From: Curtobacterium flaccumfaciens
GTDB lineage: Bacteria; Actinomycetota; Actinomycetes; Actinomycetales; Microbacteriaceae
NCBI GenBank assembly: GCA_029689965.1
Contig: CP121450.1
Coordinates: 3,038,001-3,102,000, forward strand
Reading direction: 5' to 3'
Length of the DNA: 64,000 nt
In this document: one piece after another, positions 52,062 through 62,926 of the stretch
Layout: each line of letters opens with the position of its first letter
Numbering within the stretch: position 1 is the first letter of the stretch
The notes under the pieces: model-generated
Told to the model about the DNA's origin: nothing
The model's database searches: none
The model's input: only the letters and a program-made list of their open reading frames with translations
Translations under genes and position numbers: made by a program

Positions 52062-53919
52062 TCAGGCTCGCAAGCGGGCGCGTTGGGTGCGGGCGGCGCC
52101 GAGCAGCGCCCGAGCGCGGGCGTCGAACGAGTGCTCAGCGGCGATGTGCGCGGCGATCGCGGTACGGGCGTCGGGCGTCGGCCACGGGTACGCCGGGTCG
52201 AGCAGCTCCGCCAACACCGCGCGGTCACGGGCGACCCGGAGCGTCGGGACGTCGAGCACGGTTTCGAGTCCAGCGACCTCGTCCGTGACGACGACGCCCC
52301 CGGTTGCCAGCACGTCGAACACCCGGTTCGACAAGAACCCTCCGGCGGCCATGTCCGGCCAGTGGTCGTTGAGCACGACCCGCGCTGAAGCGTAGGCCGT
52401 GGCGACCTCGGAGCGCGACAGGGACGGCTCGCCCAGCGCTGCTGCCGGGACGACCGTCTCCCAGCCCGGACCGTGCACGCGCAGGTCGGCACCGAGCGTC
52501 ACCGCTTCGGCGACCACCGGCCGCGCCGCGCCGCGCGTCGAGCCGACGAACACCACGTGGTCGGCATCCGGGCTCGTCGCTGACCGCGCATCCGGACGGA
52601 ACACCGCGGGGTCAGTCGCCTGCAAGAGCGTCCGCACCGGGACTCCTGACCGCGACGTCGCCGCAGCCGCCCAGACCGGACCGGCCGCGAAGACCGCGTC
52701 GAAGGACCGGAGCTCGGTCTCGGCGACGTCGTCCGGGTGGCTGATCACCCAGAGCAGGTTCACCGACGCCGGGTTCGGTGGCACCCGGTCGAGGCCGCGC
52801 ACCACGAGGGTCACGTCGTCCGCGCCGTCGTCGCCACGGACGTGCGCGTCCCGCCGATCGATGCGGACCCGCTGTCCGAGGCGTTCGAGGGCGCCCGCGA
52901 GCTCGGCCGCGAAGTGGACGTCGCCCCAGCCGTCGCCCTCCGGCCCGGCCGGTGCGGCGATCTTGATCGACCACGTCAGGTCCTCGGAGGGCGTTGCCCG
53001 GCCCGGGCGGGACCACCGGACGGGCTCCCCAGGGCGGCAGCGGCGGGCCCCCGACCACGCCGACGCCGCCTCGCTCCGGCGCACGGTCGTGCCAGGCAGC
53101 GAACGCGTCGACGACGGCCCGGTCGATCATGCGACCGGCCTCGTCCGACCGTTCGACCGCCCACGTCACGACGGCGTCCTCGCCGGTGCGGTCGGCGACC
53201 GCGCGTGTCCAGGCCGTGATGGTCATGCGTTCGTCCGGGAGGCACGGCGCTGCGACCACCGCCGCACCCGGCAGTGCGACCACCGGCTGGTCCGCCGCGA
53301 AGACCGGCACGGTGGCGATGCCGTCGGCGAGGCGCGCGTCCGAGATCGACGTCGCGACATCCGGGGACGTCGGGGTGCCCGGATCGTCGTCCGTCCAGGG
53401 GAGCGCGCCGGGCCGGAGCAACCGGGAGCCGTGACGCCGGCTGCCGTCGGACAACCACACGCGTGCCTGGACGACACGGTCGTCGCCCGCCGCGGCCAGC
53501 ACCTGGAGGTCCTGGTCGGTGACGCCGACGGTGGAGTCCACGACGAGCAGGACGCGCCCGACGCCGGCCGACACGCCGGCGTTGATCGCGGACCCGATCC
53601 CGTCCACCGGGTCGCGGCGGACCCACGGCACGCCACGCTGTGGGGCGTCCCGCGGCGAGGCATCCGCGACGTACCCGACGGCGCGCACGTCAGACTCCGG
53701 CCCGAACGCCCGACGGGCGGCCGCCACCATCGCCGGGAGTCGCTCGTACCGGTCGGACCGGCTCAGCAGGAGCACGGTGACCGCGCGGTCCAGGTGCGGC
53801 AGCGGGCCCGCGAAGCCGGCCACGCGGACGACGGACGCCGCCGTCGCGGACGCGGGTCGCGCCTCCAGTCCGGTGCCGGAGGGCGTCGCGTCGCGACGGC
53901 GGCGTCGGAAGATCGCCAC
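52062..53919 (-). CDS. Two-part glycosyltransferase-like protein (one frame break)
   Basis: Reconstructed length is 618 residues. The N-terminal half (about 30-290) resembles a GT2 fold: VTVLLLSRSDRYERLPAMVAAA and VLLVVDSTVGVTDQDLQVL. The C-terminal half (about 310-618) is GT-B-like: IKIAAPAGPEGDGWGDVHFA, ISHPDDVAETEL, VFVGSTRG and LNDHWPDMAAGGFLSNRVFDVLATGG. That last motif is the donor site of CgeB-like enzymes. GTG at 53919 begins 7 nt after the rmlA stop. The GGGG at 53027-53030 has one base too many; removal gives LPPWEPVRWSRPG. Third gene of an rmlC-rmlA operon. Confidence 0.78.
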
Positions 53920-53926
53920 AGGACGA

Positions 53927-54789
53927 CTACGCGGAGAGGAGCCGCTGCAGGTAGACGCCGTAGCCACCCTTGACCAGCGGCGCGGCGAGCTCGGCGAGCT
54001 GCGTGTCGTCGATCCAGCCGTTGCGCCAGGCGATCTCCTCGATGCAGCCGATCTTGAAGCCCTGACGGTCCTCGATGACCTTCACGTACTCCGACGCCTG
54101 CATCATCGACTCGAACGTCCCGGTGTCGAGCCAGGCGGTGCCGCGGTCGAGGACCTGCACGCCGAGCTCCCCCGCCTCGAGGTAGCGCTCGTTCACGGTC
54201 GAGATCTCGAGCTCACCGCGGGCGCTCGGTTCGATCGTCTTCGCGATCTCGATGACCTTGTTGTCGTAGAAGTACAGGCCGGGGACGGCGTAGTTCGACT
54301 TCGGCTCGGCGGGCTTCTCCTCGATGGAGACCGCGGTGAAGCTGTCGTCGAACTCGACGACGCCGTACGCCTTCGGGTCGGCCACGTGGTACGCGAAGAT
54401 CGTGGCGCCGTCGACCTCGGTGTTCTTCCGCAGGTTCGTGCCGAGGCCGGTGCCGTGGAAGATGTTGTCCCCAGGACGAGCGCGACGCTGTCGTCGCCGA
54501 TGAAGTCCTCGCCGATCACGAACGCCTGCGCGAGGCCGTCCGGGCTGGGCTGGACGGCGTACTGGATGTCCATGCCGAGGCTCGAGCCGTCGCCGAGCAG
54601 CGCGCGGAACTGGTCGTTGTACTCCGGGGTCGTGATCACCAGGACCTCGCGGATGCCCGCCATCATCAGCGTCGACAGCGGGTAGTAGACCATCGGCTTG
54701 TCGTAGATCGGCATAAGCTGCTTGCTGATGCCCTTGGTGATCGGCCAGAGCCGGGTGCCGGAACCGCCGGCGAGGATGATGCCCTTCAC
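53927..54789 (-). CDS. rmlA: Glucose-1-phosphate thymidylyltransferase (one frame break)
   Basis: First step of dTDP-L-rhamnose synthesis: makes dTDP-glucose from dTTP and glucose-1-phosphate. Reconstructed length is 287 residues. The nucleotide-binding loop is [28 protein letters not shown], followed by [14 protein letters not shown], the catalytic region [13 protein letters not shown] and [17 protein letters not shown] start at 54789 with GGGAAAGA upstream, 9 nt after rmlC. One base is missing in the CCCC at 54469-54472. Confidence 0.96.
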
Positions 54790-54798
54790 GGTCTTTCC

Positions 54799-55406
54799 CT
54801 ACTTCTTCGTTCGGAGGGACTCGGTGTACGCCACGCACTCCTCGTACGTCGGCAGCAGCCCCTGTTCAGCGGCCTGCACGAGCGTCGGCGCGCTGGTGTC
54901 CTTCTCGGAGAGCACCGGCTCGCCGAGGCCGTCGGGCAACTCCAGCCCCACCGTCGGGTCGAGGATCGTGATCCCCTTCTCGCGCTCAGGGTTGTAGTGC
55001 GCACTGACGAGGTAGTTCACCGTCGACTGGTCCTCGAGTGCGACGATCGCGTGGCCGAGGCCCTCGGACAGGTACACGGCCCGGCGGTCGACGTCGTCGA
55101 TGCGTACCGAGTCCCACTGGCCGAACGTCGGCGAGCCGACCCGGATGTCGACGATGTAGTCGATGAACGCGCCGCGGACCGCGGTCACGTACTTCGCCTG
55201 GCTCGGGGCGACGAGGGCGTAGTGGATGCCCCGCGCCACGCCCGCCGACGAGATCGACATGTTGACCTGCCGGAGGTCCAGCGGGTGACCGACCGTGTCC
55301 TCGAGGACGTCGGCCCGGTACGCCTCGAGGAATGCTCCTCGTGCGTCGCCGTGCTGGACGGGCGTGAACTCCCACGCGCCGGGATCTTCAGTTCGCGGAT
55401 CTGCAC
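54799..55406 (-). CDS. rmlC: dTDP-4-dehydrorhamnose 3,5-epimerase (one frame break)
   Basis: Third step of dTDP-L-rhamnose synthesis. Reconstructed 202-residue cupin. [25 protein letters not shown] opens it; [19 protein letters not shown] carries the catalytic histidine (here HYA rather than the usual HFQ), [25 protein letters not shown] and [14 protein letters not shown] follow, with the tyrosine in [12 protein letters not shown]. The GTG at 55406 lies 6 nt after a TAGGCT box, so it is probably leaderless; that box overlaps the stop of the upstream gene. One base is missing in the GGG at 55381-55383. Confidence 0.95.
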
Positions 55407-55412
55407 CGGGGA

Positions 55413-55418
55413 AGCCTA
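55413..55418 (-). promoter_or_regulatory. -10 hexamer TAGGCT for rmlC, overlapping the upstream stop codon
   Basis: TAGGCT ends 6 nt before the GTG at 55406. Its TAG is also the reconstructed stop codon (55416-55418) of the membrane glycosyltransferase gene. Confidence 0.55.
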
Positions 55419-56919
55419 GCAAGGCATGCGGCCGGGCTCCTCCGTGCCGTCCGACTCGACGCGGACGGGGTTCGCGCGGTCGGGGTTCGGACGGTCGGGA
55501 TTCGGGCGGTCGGGTCCCCGCGCAGCTCCAGCACCGCCGCCCCGATGACCGTCGCGACGAGCACCACGACCGCGGCAACCGCGGCGACCCACGTCGTCGT
55601 GAGTGTGCCCGGCCAACTGGATGCCGGCTTCGACAGCTCGAGGACCGCCCACCAGACGACCGCGGCACCCGCAGCCCACGCCGCAGTGAGCACGGGTGCG
55701 ACGAACCGTCCGAGACCGGCGACGAGTCCGACCGCCATCGGGATCCCCAGTATCGGCATCACAGGCAGGCCGTACCGGGCGTGCGGCGCACCGCCCCCGG
55801 TGGTGAACTGCACCTGCCCGACGATCACGAGGGCCGCCACCGCGACGAGCATCGCCGCGACGAGCACGTCCGCGACGACGTCGGCCCGCGGCCGTGCCAC
55901 CAGCTGGGACCCGTGCCGCGCGACTGTCCGGCGACCACGGCGCAGGACGCCACGCACGGCCGCGGTCACGCAGGCCGCCACGGCGAGGACGAGCGGCCCG
56001 AGCAGCAGCCACCACGTCCACTGCGAGTTCGTTTCAAGGTGCCCTTCGAACACGCTGAACACGCCGGTCCAGAAGTCGGGATCGGCGACCACCTGCGCGG
56101 CGGAGCGCGAGGACCGACCGAGGTGCTCCGCCGCCCACGCAGGGTGGCTGCCTGCGACGTTGCCGGTGATGCGCACGTTCCGGAGGAAGAACCAGCCCGC
56201 GGCGAGCGCCGGTGCCGCGACCACCGCCGCCGCACCGAGCAGTCGTCGGACCGGCGACGCTCCGCGGGCGAAGAGGAAGGCGACGGCCACCGCGACGACG
56301 AACACCACGAAGGACAGGCGGCTGAGCATCCCGAGCGACGTCACGACCACGGCGGCGGTCACCAACCGCGTGGTCAGCCCACGCCGGAGGGCCGTCGCGG
56401 CGACACCGAGCGCGAGAGCCCCGAACAGCACGTTCGCGAGGTCGTTGTAGACGGCGCCGCCGACGAGCAGGAACATGCTCGTGCCGGCGAGCACGAGCGC
56501 CGCGACGGCCGCGACCGCCGGCCGACCGGGGAGGACCCGGCGGGCCGCCCATCCGGTCGCCACGACGGCCGCGCCGGCGAAGACCGCGTTCGCTGCGCGA
56601 CCGGCCAACACGGCGGCGTACAGGTGACCGCCGTCCCAGAGCGGGCCGACGATCGGCGCGAGGACCGCGTAGAAGAACGGGGGTGCTGCGCGACCCACTG
56701 CACGGGCGGAGCGACCCCGAACGGAGCGCGGTTGGTGAGCCCGTCCTCGAACACGGGCAGGTGGCCGTGCCAGACGTCGATCACGTAATCGAGGTGCGCC
56801 GCTTCGTCCCCGGCTGAGAGCGGGGCGTCGCTCCACCCGACGGCGACGGAGGCGAGCACCGCGAACAGCGCGGCACCGATGACCACCCAGGCGACGAGGG
56901 ACGGGACGAAACGCTGCAC
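55416..56919 (-). CDS. GT39/DUF2142-like polytopic membrane glycosyltransferase (two frame breaks)
   Basis: Reconstructed length is 501 residues with about ten to twelve helices. The first extracytoplasmic loop holds SAGDEAAHLDYVIDVWHGHLP, with the acidic pair expected of GT-C enzymes, and then QWVAQHPPFFYAVLAPIVG, the family proline/tyrosine motif. Such proteins use polyprenyl-phosphate sugars as donors on the outside of the membrane. The short tail is asparagine/proline-repetitive (DRPNPDRPNPDRANP). GTG start at 56919. One base is missing at 56679-56683 and one at 55513-55515; the second restores the stop at 55416. Confidence 0.8.
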
Positions 56920-57031
56920 GGATCCGAATCCTGGCACACTCGCGCGATGATCCGCGGGACCATGGGCTCGTCGCATAGGCTGTGCTGGCCTCGCGCACCA
57001 GCAAACATCACGAAACGAGACAACGCGACCC

Positions 57032-57972
57032 GTGAAGCTCTTCATCCAGATCCCCTGCCTCAACGAGGAGAACACCCTCGCCAGCGTCATCGACTCGATC
57101 CCGAAGCGGATCGACGGCATCGACGAGATCGAGATCCTGGTGATCGACGACGGCAGCACCGACCGCACCGTCGAGGTCGCAAGGGAGCACGGCGTCACCC
57201 ACTTCGTGCACCACACCACGAACATGGGCCTCGCGCGATCGTTCCGTGACGGCGTCGACTACGCCCTGCTGCACGGTGCCGACATCGTCGTGAACACCGA
57301 CGGGGACAACCAGTACCCACAGGCGCAGATCGCGGAGCTCGTGCAGCCCATCCTCGACAAGCAAGCCGAGATCGTCATCGGCGACCGGCAGACGCGCACG
57401 ATCGAGCACTTCTCCGGCTTCAAGAAGCTCATGCAACGCTTCGGCTCCTGGGTCGCCAGCCGCGCCGCCGGCCTCGATCTGCCGGACGCCGCGAGCGGCT
57501 TCCGTGCCTACTCCAAGTACTCGCTCGTCCGGCTGAACATCGTGACGCGCTTCAGCTACTGCATGGAGACGATCGTGCAGGCCGGGTACAAGCGGCTCGC
57601 GATCGCGTCCGTGCCGATCACGACGAACCCGAAGACCCGTGAGTCCCGCCTGTTCAGCAACATCTGGCAGCACATGTTCGAGTCCGGGTCGGCGATCGCC
57701 CGCGTCTACCTGATGTACCGGCCGATGGCGCTGTTCCTCTGGGTCGCCGCGGTCCTCGGCGCGCTCGGGCTCTGGCCGCTGATCCGCTACCTGGTGCTCC
57801 TCGCGATGGACTCCGGCGGAACCACCTGCAGTCGATCATCCTCGGCGTGGTGCTCCTCATCACCGCGGTCCTCTCGATCGTGATCGGTGTCGTGGCGGAC
57901 CTGACGCGGCTCAACCGGACACTCGCGGAGGAGCAGCTCGACCTGCAGAAGCTCCAGCGGTACGGCGACTGA
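57032..57972 (+). CDS. CsbB/GtrB-like GT2 polyprenyl-phosphate glycosyltransferase (one frame break)
   Basis: Reconstructed length is 313 residues. Catalytic part: FIQIPCLNEENTLASVIDSIP, VIDDGSTDRTVEVA, the DxD in VVNTDGDNQYPQAQIAEL and DAASGFRAYSKYS. Two C-terminal membrane helices follow (ALFLWVAAVLGALGLWPLI and SIILGVVLLITAVLSIVIGVV). This layout matches enzymes that load a sugar onto undecaprenyl phosphate. One base is missing at 57818-57819; repair restores the second helix and the tail EEQLDLQKLQRYGD. It ends 3 nt before the YfhO-like gene, its likely partner. Confidence 0.88.
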
Positions 57973-57975
57973 TCA

Positions 57976-60871
57976 GTGGTCGCCACCCTCGCAACCCGGA
58001 CCGCAGCATGGATCCGCCGCCCAGGCGCGTGGATCGAGATCCTGTCGTGGGCGGCGCTCGCAGCGTTCGTCGTCCTGACCATCGGGCCCGCCCTCGTCGG
58101 GCAGGGCACGTTCCTCAACACCGGCCTGCTCAGCCGCTTCACACCATGGGCGGAGACGTTCGCGACCCTGAAGTCGTCGACGAACATCTTCACGAGCGAC
58201 ACGATCGACAGCGCCGCGCCGCAGGTGTCCCTCCTCACGCAGCTCGCGCACCAGGGTGTGTTCGCCGCCTGGAACCCGTACGTCGCCGGCGGCGCGGAGC
58301 TGGGTGGCATCCCGGACTCCGGCGCCTGGTCGCCCCTGTCGCTGCCGTGGTGGGTCCTGCCGCTCGCGTACGCGCCTGGCGCGGTGAAGCTCCTCGAGAC
58401 CGTGGTCATCACCGTCGGCATGTCACTGCTGCTGCGCAGGTGGGGTGTGCCCCGCGCCGGGTGGGCGATCGCGGCGCTCGTGTACTCGTCGTCCGGCTTC
58501 ATGGTCGCCTGGTCGAACTGGCCGCAGACCCGCGTCGCGGCGTTCATCCCGCTGCTGTTCTGGGCGATCGACCGGGCTGCCGTCGAGCTCCGGCCCGTGA
58601 CGTCATCGCCGTGGGCGTCCCGCTCGCGTCGATGCTCCTCGGTGGCTTCCCGGCGGTCGTCGGCTACGCGTTGTTCTTCGGCGGTGTCTTCTTCCTCGTC
58701 CGCACGATCGTCGCCCATCGCCGCTGGCTCCGCGTGCTGTCCAGTGCCGGGATCGCGGTCGGCGGCATCGTGTTCGGCCTGCTGCTGTCCGCGTGGCAGC
58801 TCGTCCCGTTCGCGATCAACGCCACGAGCGTGGTGGACTTCAGCGGCCGGGCGCAGCACGGACCGAACGGCCTCGGCACCGGACCGCTGGTCAGTGCCTG
58901 GGTGCCGGACATCGGCTTCGAGCAGAGCACCGGTCCGGCCTGGGCAACCGCAACCCGGTCGAGGAGTACTCGTACATCGGGATCGCCGCGGTCGTGCTCG
59001 TCGCGGCCGCCGTGCTGATCCGGCCTGCCATGCAGCGGGTCGTGACGGTGGACGAACGCGTCCGACGTCGGACCACAGGGGCGGTCGCGATCACCGCCGC
59101 GGTCCTCGCCTTCGCCGTGGTCGTCGTGTACCTGGGCGGCCCCGTGCTCGCCGCGGTGCGGGAGCTCCCGGTGTTCGACACGAACCCGATCGGCCGGGCC
59201 CGCTGCGTCGTGCTGTTCCTCGCCGCCGCCCTCGCGGGGGTCGGGTTCGGTCGTCTGGTACAACCGGAGACCCTGCGCGACGAACTCGTGCGGTTCCGTG
59301 CAGCCGGTCCGCTCCGGCGGACCGGGCGGGTCCTCGCCATCGTCGTCGTGCTGCTCGTCGGCGTCGGCGTCGGACTGCAGACGGTCACCGCGATGGGACC
59401 GATCCCGACGGAGTACCGCCGCGGGACGTTCACCGAGATCCTGATCGTCGGCATCGGCGGGATCGTGGTCGCCGTGCTCGTGGTGCTCGTCTGGGTGCTC
59501 CGCTGCCGCCTGTTCCGCATCGCTGCCGCGGCCGTCGTGATCGCCCTCGTCGCCGTCCCGGCCGTGATGGCCACCAAGCCGTGGTGGCCCATCGCACCCA
59601 CGTCGACGTTCTACCCCGAGACGCCGGCGATCGAGTACCTCGAGGACCACGTCGGTGACCAGGACCGGTACGCCACGACGGGCAGCGCGATGCTTCCCGG
59701 GTCGTCGTCGTACTTCCAGATCCGCGAGACCACCGGCCACACCTTCCAGACGCCGGAGTGGAAGCAGCTCATGCGCGCGGTGGACCCGGACACGTACCCG
59801 ACCGCCACGTACCTGACGCTCTCGCCGAACCTGATGCCGGAGCTCAGCCGGTCCGGGATCCTCGACCGTCTCAGCACCAAGTACCTCGTCGCCGATCCGT
59901 CCGCGCCCCTCGCCGGCACCACCGTGGCGGGTGCCGCCCAGACGAAGTGGTCCGACCTGACCGCCTCGAACCCCTCGGTCGACTCCGGCAGCCAGAGCGG
60001 TCCGCTCAACGGGATCACCCTCACCGGACCGCCGGCACCGACCACGTCCGCGAACGGGATGACCCTCACCGTCTCGGTCGTCGAGGACGGCACGGGGAAG
60101 ACCCTGACCTCCACGAAGAGCTGGGTCCCCGGCCTCGGTGGTCCGCGGAACGTCGCGCTCGCGGGCTCCGACATCCCCGCATCGACCTCGTGGCACATCC
60201 GCATCACGGTGAGCGGGCAGGACAAGCTCGTACCCATCGGCACGGACGACGACGGCCACGCGGTGATCAGCGTCACCCGTCCGGCCGCGGGCGACGGCAC
60301 CACCGTCGTGCACACCGGCGACGCGACGATCTACGAGCGCAGCACCGCTCTCGACCGGGTCCGGTGGGCATCGGACCAGGTGGTGCAGACGAGCGCGACC
60401 GAACGGGTGCGGACGCTCGCCGACCAATCGCTCCCCGACGACACCGTCGTGCTCAGCGCCCGCGCCGACCACACGGCCGACCCGGACGGCACCGCGACGA
60501 TCGCCCTGCGCGACTCCGACGTGAACGCGACCGTGGCGGACGTCGACGCGACGGCGGGCGGATGGGTCGTCGTGGCGGACTCGCTCCGGCGCTCCGGGTG
60601 GACCGCGACCGTCGACGGGAAGGCGACCGACATCGTCGCCGCCGACAACGCCGGCGGCGCCGTGTGGGTCCCCGCCGGCAAGCACACCGTGGCCCTGCAC
60701 TACGCGGTACCCGGTGCGGACGTCGGGTACCTGGTCACCGGCGTCACGGTCGGCGCGACCGTGGCCGTCTGCGTCCTCGTGACCGTGCTCGTCCGCCGGC
60801 GCCGCCGTCGCCGCGACGCCGACACCGCCGGGGTGGCCGACATCGCCGAGACGGCTCCGTCGCAGACGTGA
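57976..60871 (+). CDS. YfhO family membrane glycosyltransferase-like protein (two frame breaks)
   Basis: Reconstructed length is 965 residues. About twelve or more membrane helices (to about 560) begin ILSWAALAAFVVLTIGPALV. The first loop holds FTPWAETFATLKSSTNIFTSDTIDSA, the YfhO-type region, and GVFAAWNPYVAGGAELGG. A periplasmic beta-rich domain of about 350 residues follows (YLEDHVGDQDRYATTGS, AGGWVVVADSLRRSGW) and a last helix near the C-terminus. YfhO proteins move sugars from lipid carriers onto wall polymers. One base is missing at 58593-58595 and one near 58938. Coupled to the GT2 gene upstream; the basic C-terminal tail is cytoplasmic. Confidence 0.87.
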
Positions 60872-60926
60872 CCCCCAGTATCGTCAATCGATCCACCGTC
60901 CCGACTCCGAAAAGGAACCAGACCTC

Positions 60927-61913
60927 GTGAAGATCCTCGTCACCGGCGGAGCCGGCTTCATCGGCTCGAACTTCGTGCGCCGCACACTGCAGGACGCCTA
61001 CCCCGGGCTCGACGGCGCCGAGGTCGTCGTCTACGACGCGCTCACGTACTCGGGCAACCTGGAGAACCTCGCACCGGTCGCCGACTCGCCGCGCTACTCC
61101 TTCGTCCAGGGCGACATCCGCGACGCCGCGAAGCTCGACGAGGTCATCCCCGGCATCGACGCGATCGTGCACTTCGCCGCAGAGTCCCACGTGGACCGCT
61201 CGGTACGCGACTCCGGCATCTTCGTCGAGACCAACGTGGTCGGCACGCAGCGGTTGCTCGACGCCGCGCTCCGCCACGGCACGCAGCGCTTCGTGCACGT
61301 CTCCACCGACGAGGTCTACGGCTCGATCAGCGAGGGCTCGTGGGACGAGGAGCGTCCGCTCGAGCCGAACTCGCCGTACTCGGCGTCCAAGGCCGGCAGC
61401 GACCTGCTCGCGCGCAGTTACCACCGCACGCACGGGCTGAACCTCTCGATCACGCGCTGCTCGAACAACTACGGGCCGTACCACTTCCCCGAGAAGGTCA
61501 TCCCGCTGTTCGTCACGAACCTCATCGACGACAAGCACGTCCCGCTGTACGGCGAGGGCAACAACATCCGTGACTGGCTGCACGTCGACGACCACACCCG
61601 GGGCATCGCCCTGGTGCTCGCCAAGGGCCGTGCGGGCGAAATCTACAACATCGGCGGGGGCACCGAGCTGACCAACAAGGAGCTTACGCAGCTGCTCCTC
61701 GACGCCACCGGCAAGGACTGGTCGTACGTCGACCGCGTCCAGGACCGCCTCGGCCACGACCTCCGCTACTCGGTGGACATCTCGAAGATCCAGGCCGAGC
61801 TCGGCTACGAGCCGCAGGTGCCGTTCGAGCAGGGTCTCGCCGACGTCGTGCAGTGGTACCGCGACAACCGCGCCTGGTGGGAGCCGCTCAAGGAGCGCGC
61901 GGCGCTCGCCTGA
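60927..61913 (+). CDS. rmlB: dTDP-glucose 4,6-dehydratase
   Basis: Second step of dTDP-L-rhamnose synthesis. A 328-residue extended short-chain dehydrogenase in an intact frame. NAD-binding ILVTGGAGFIGSNFVRRTL opens it; HFAAESHVDRSV, the catalytic STDEVYGSI and the YxxxK pair in SPYSASKAGSDLL follow, then CSNNYGPYHFPEKVIPLFV and RDWLHVDDH. GTG at 60927 with AAAAGGAAC upstream; a TATCGT box lies at about 60879. It is followed by rmlD 29 bp downstream, so the rhamnose pathway is split into rmlC-rmlA (minus) and rmlB-rmlD (plus). Confidence 0.97.
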   Translation: MKILVTGGAGFIGSNFVRRTLQDAYPGLDGAEVVVYDALTYSGNLENLAPVADSPRYSFVQGDIRDAAKLDEVIPGIDAIVHFAAESHVDRSVRDSGIFVETNVVGTQRLLDAALRHGTQRFVHVSTDEVYGSISEGSWDEERPLEPNSPYSASKAGSDLLARSYHRTHGLNLSITRCSNNYGPYHFPEKVIPLFVTNLIDDKHVPLYGEGNNIRDWLHVDDHTRGIALVLAKGRAGEIYNIGGGTELTNKELTQLLLDATGKDWSYVDRVQDRLGHDLRYSVDISKIQAELGYEPQVPFEQGLADVVQWYRDNRAWWEPLKERAALA

Positions 61914-61942
61914 GCCCGGCGCGACGACGAGGATCCCCGACG

Positions 61943-62797
61943 ATGACCCGCACCCTCATCACCGGCGCCGCCGGCATGCTCGGTCGCGACCTGCAGCTCG
62001 CACTGCAGGGCCGTGACGTCACCGCCCTCGGCCGTGTCGACCTCGACATCACCGACCCCGACGCCGTGGACGCCGCCGTCGCCGGACACGACGTCGTGAT
62101 CAACTCGGCCGCCTACACGAAGGTCGACGACGCCGAGACGCACGAGGCCGACGCCGCCGCGGTGAACGCGACCGGTCCGAAGCTCCTCGCCGAGGCCGCC
62201 GTCCGCCACGGCGCGAAGCTCGTCACGATCTCCACGGACTACGTGTTCGACGGCAACGGCACGGCACCGTACGCCGAGGACGCCCCGACGGACCCGTTGA
62301 ACGCCTACGGTCGCACCAAGGCCGAGGGTGAGGCGCACGTCCGCCGGATCGCTCCGGACTCGTCGTACATCGTGCGCACCGCGTGGATCTACGGCGCCCA
62401 CGGGCCGAACTTCGCGGCGACGATGCTCCGCCTGGCCGGCTCGCACGACACGGTGTCCGTCGTCACCGACCAGGTCGGACAGCCGACCTGGACCGGCGAC
62501 CTCGCGGCCCGGATCGTCGAGCTCGTCGACTCCGACGCCCCCGCCGGCGTCTACCACGGCACGAACTCGGGCCAGGGGTCCTGGTACGACTTCACGAAGG
62601 CGATCTTCGCCGAGGCCGGCCTCGACCCCGAGCGGGTCCTCCCGACCGACAGCGCGTCCTTCGTGCGGCCCGCGCCGCGGCCCGCGTACAGCGTGCTCGG
62701 GCACGACGCGTGGGCGAAGGCCGGACTCGCGCCGATGCGCGACTGGCGCGAGGCGCTGCACGCCGCCGTCCAGGCCGGAGCGCTGGGCACGGTCTGA
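61943..62797 (+). CDS. rmlD: dTDP-4-dehydrorhamnose reductase
   Basis: Final step of dTDP-L-rhamnose synthesis, an NAD(P)H-dependent reduction. A 284-residue intact frame. The cofactor loop is LITGAAGMLGRDLQLAL, followed by NSAAYTKVDDAETHEADAAAVN, the catalytic STDYVFDGNG, YGRTKAEGE and RTAWIYGAHGPNF. The C-terminal region has PAYSVLGHDAWAKAGL. The ATG at 61943 has a GAGGA site upstream. It completes the rml set in this window. A strong palindrome follows 43 bp after the stop. Confidence 0.96.
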   Translation: MTRTLITGAAGMLGRDLQLALQGRDVTALGRVDLDITDPDAVDAAVAGHDVVINSAAYTKVDDAETHEADAAAVNATGPKLLAEAAVRHGAKLVTISTDYVFDGNGTAPYAEDAPTDPLNAYGRTKAEGEAHVRRIAPDSSYIVRTAWIYGAHGPNFAATMLRLAGSHDTVSVVTDQVGQPTWTGDLAARIVELVDSDAPAGVYHGTNSGQGSWYDFTKAIFAEAGLDPERVLPTDSASFVRPAPRPAYSVLGHDAWAKAGLAPMRDWREALHAAVQAGALGTV

Positions 62798-62840
62798 CCA
62801 GCGCGGCGGGACCACGGCTCGCGACGCGGACCGAGAACCG

Positions 62841-62880
62841 GACGGGAGGCACGGTGCCAGCGAGCACCGTGCCTCCCGTC
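62841..62880. terminator. Perfect palindrome family B, terminator
   Basis: GACGGGAGGCACGGTGC pairs exactly with GCACCGTGCCTCCCGTC (17 bp, 6-nt loop). The same element (one mismatch) lies at 5721-5760. It sits between rmlD and the convergent GT4 gene. Confidence 0.8.
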
Positions 62881-62926
62881 GTCGTCAGGGAACCAGAGCG
62901 GCCGCCCCTGCAGGCATCCCCGCAGA

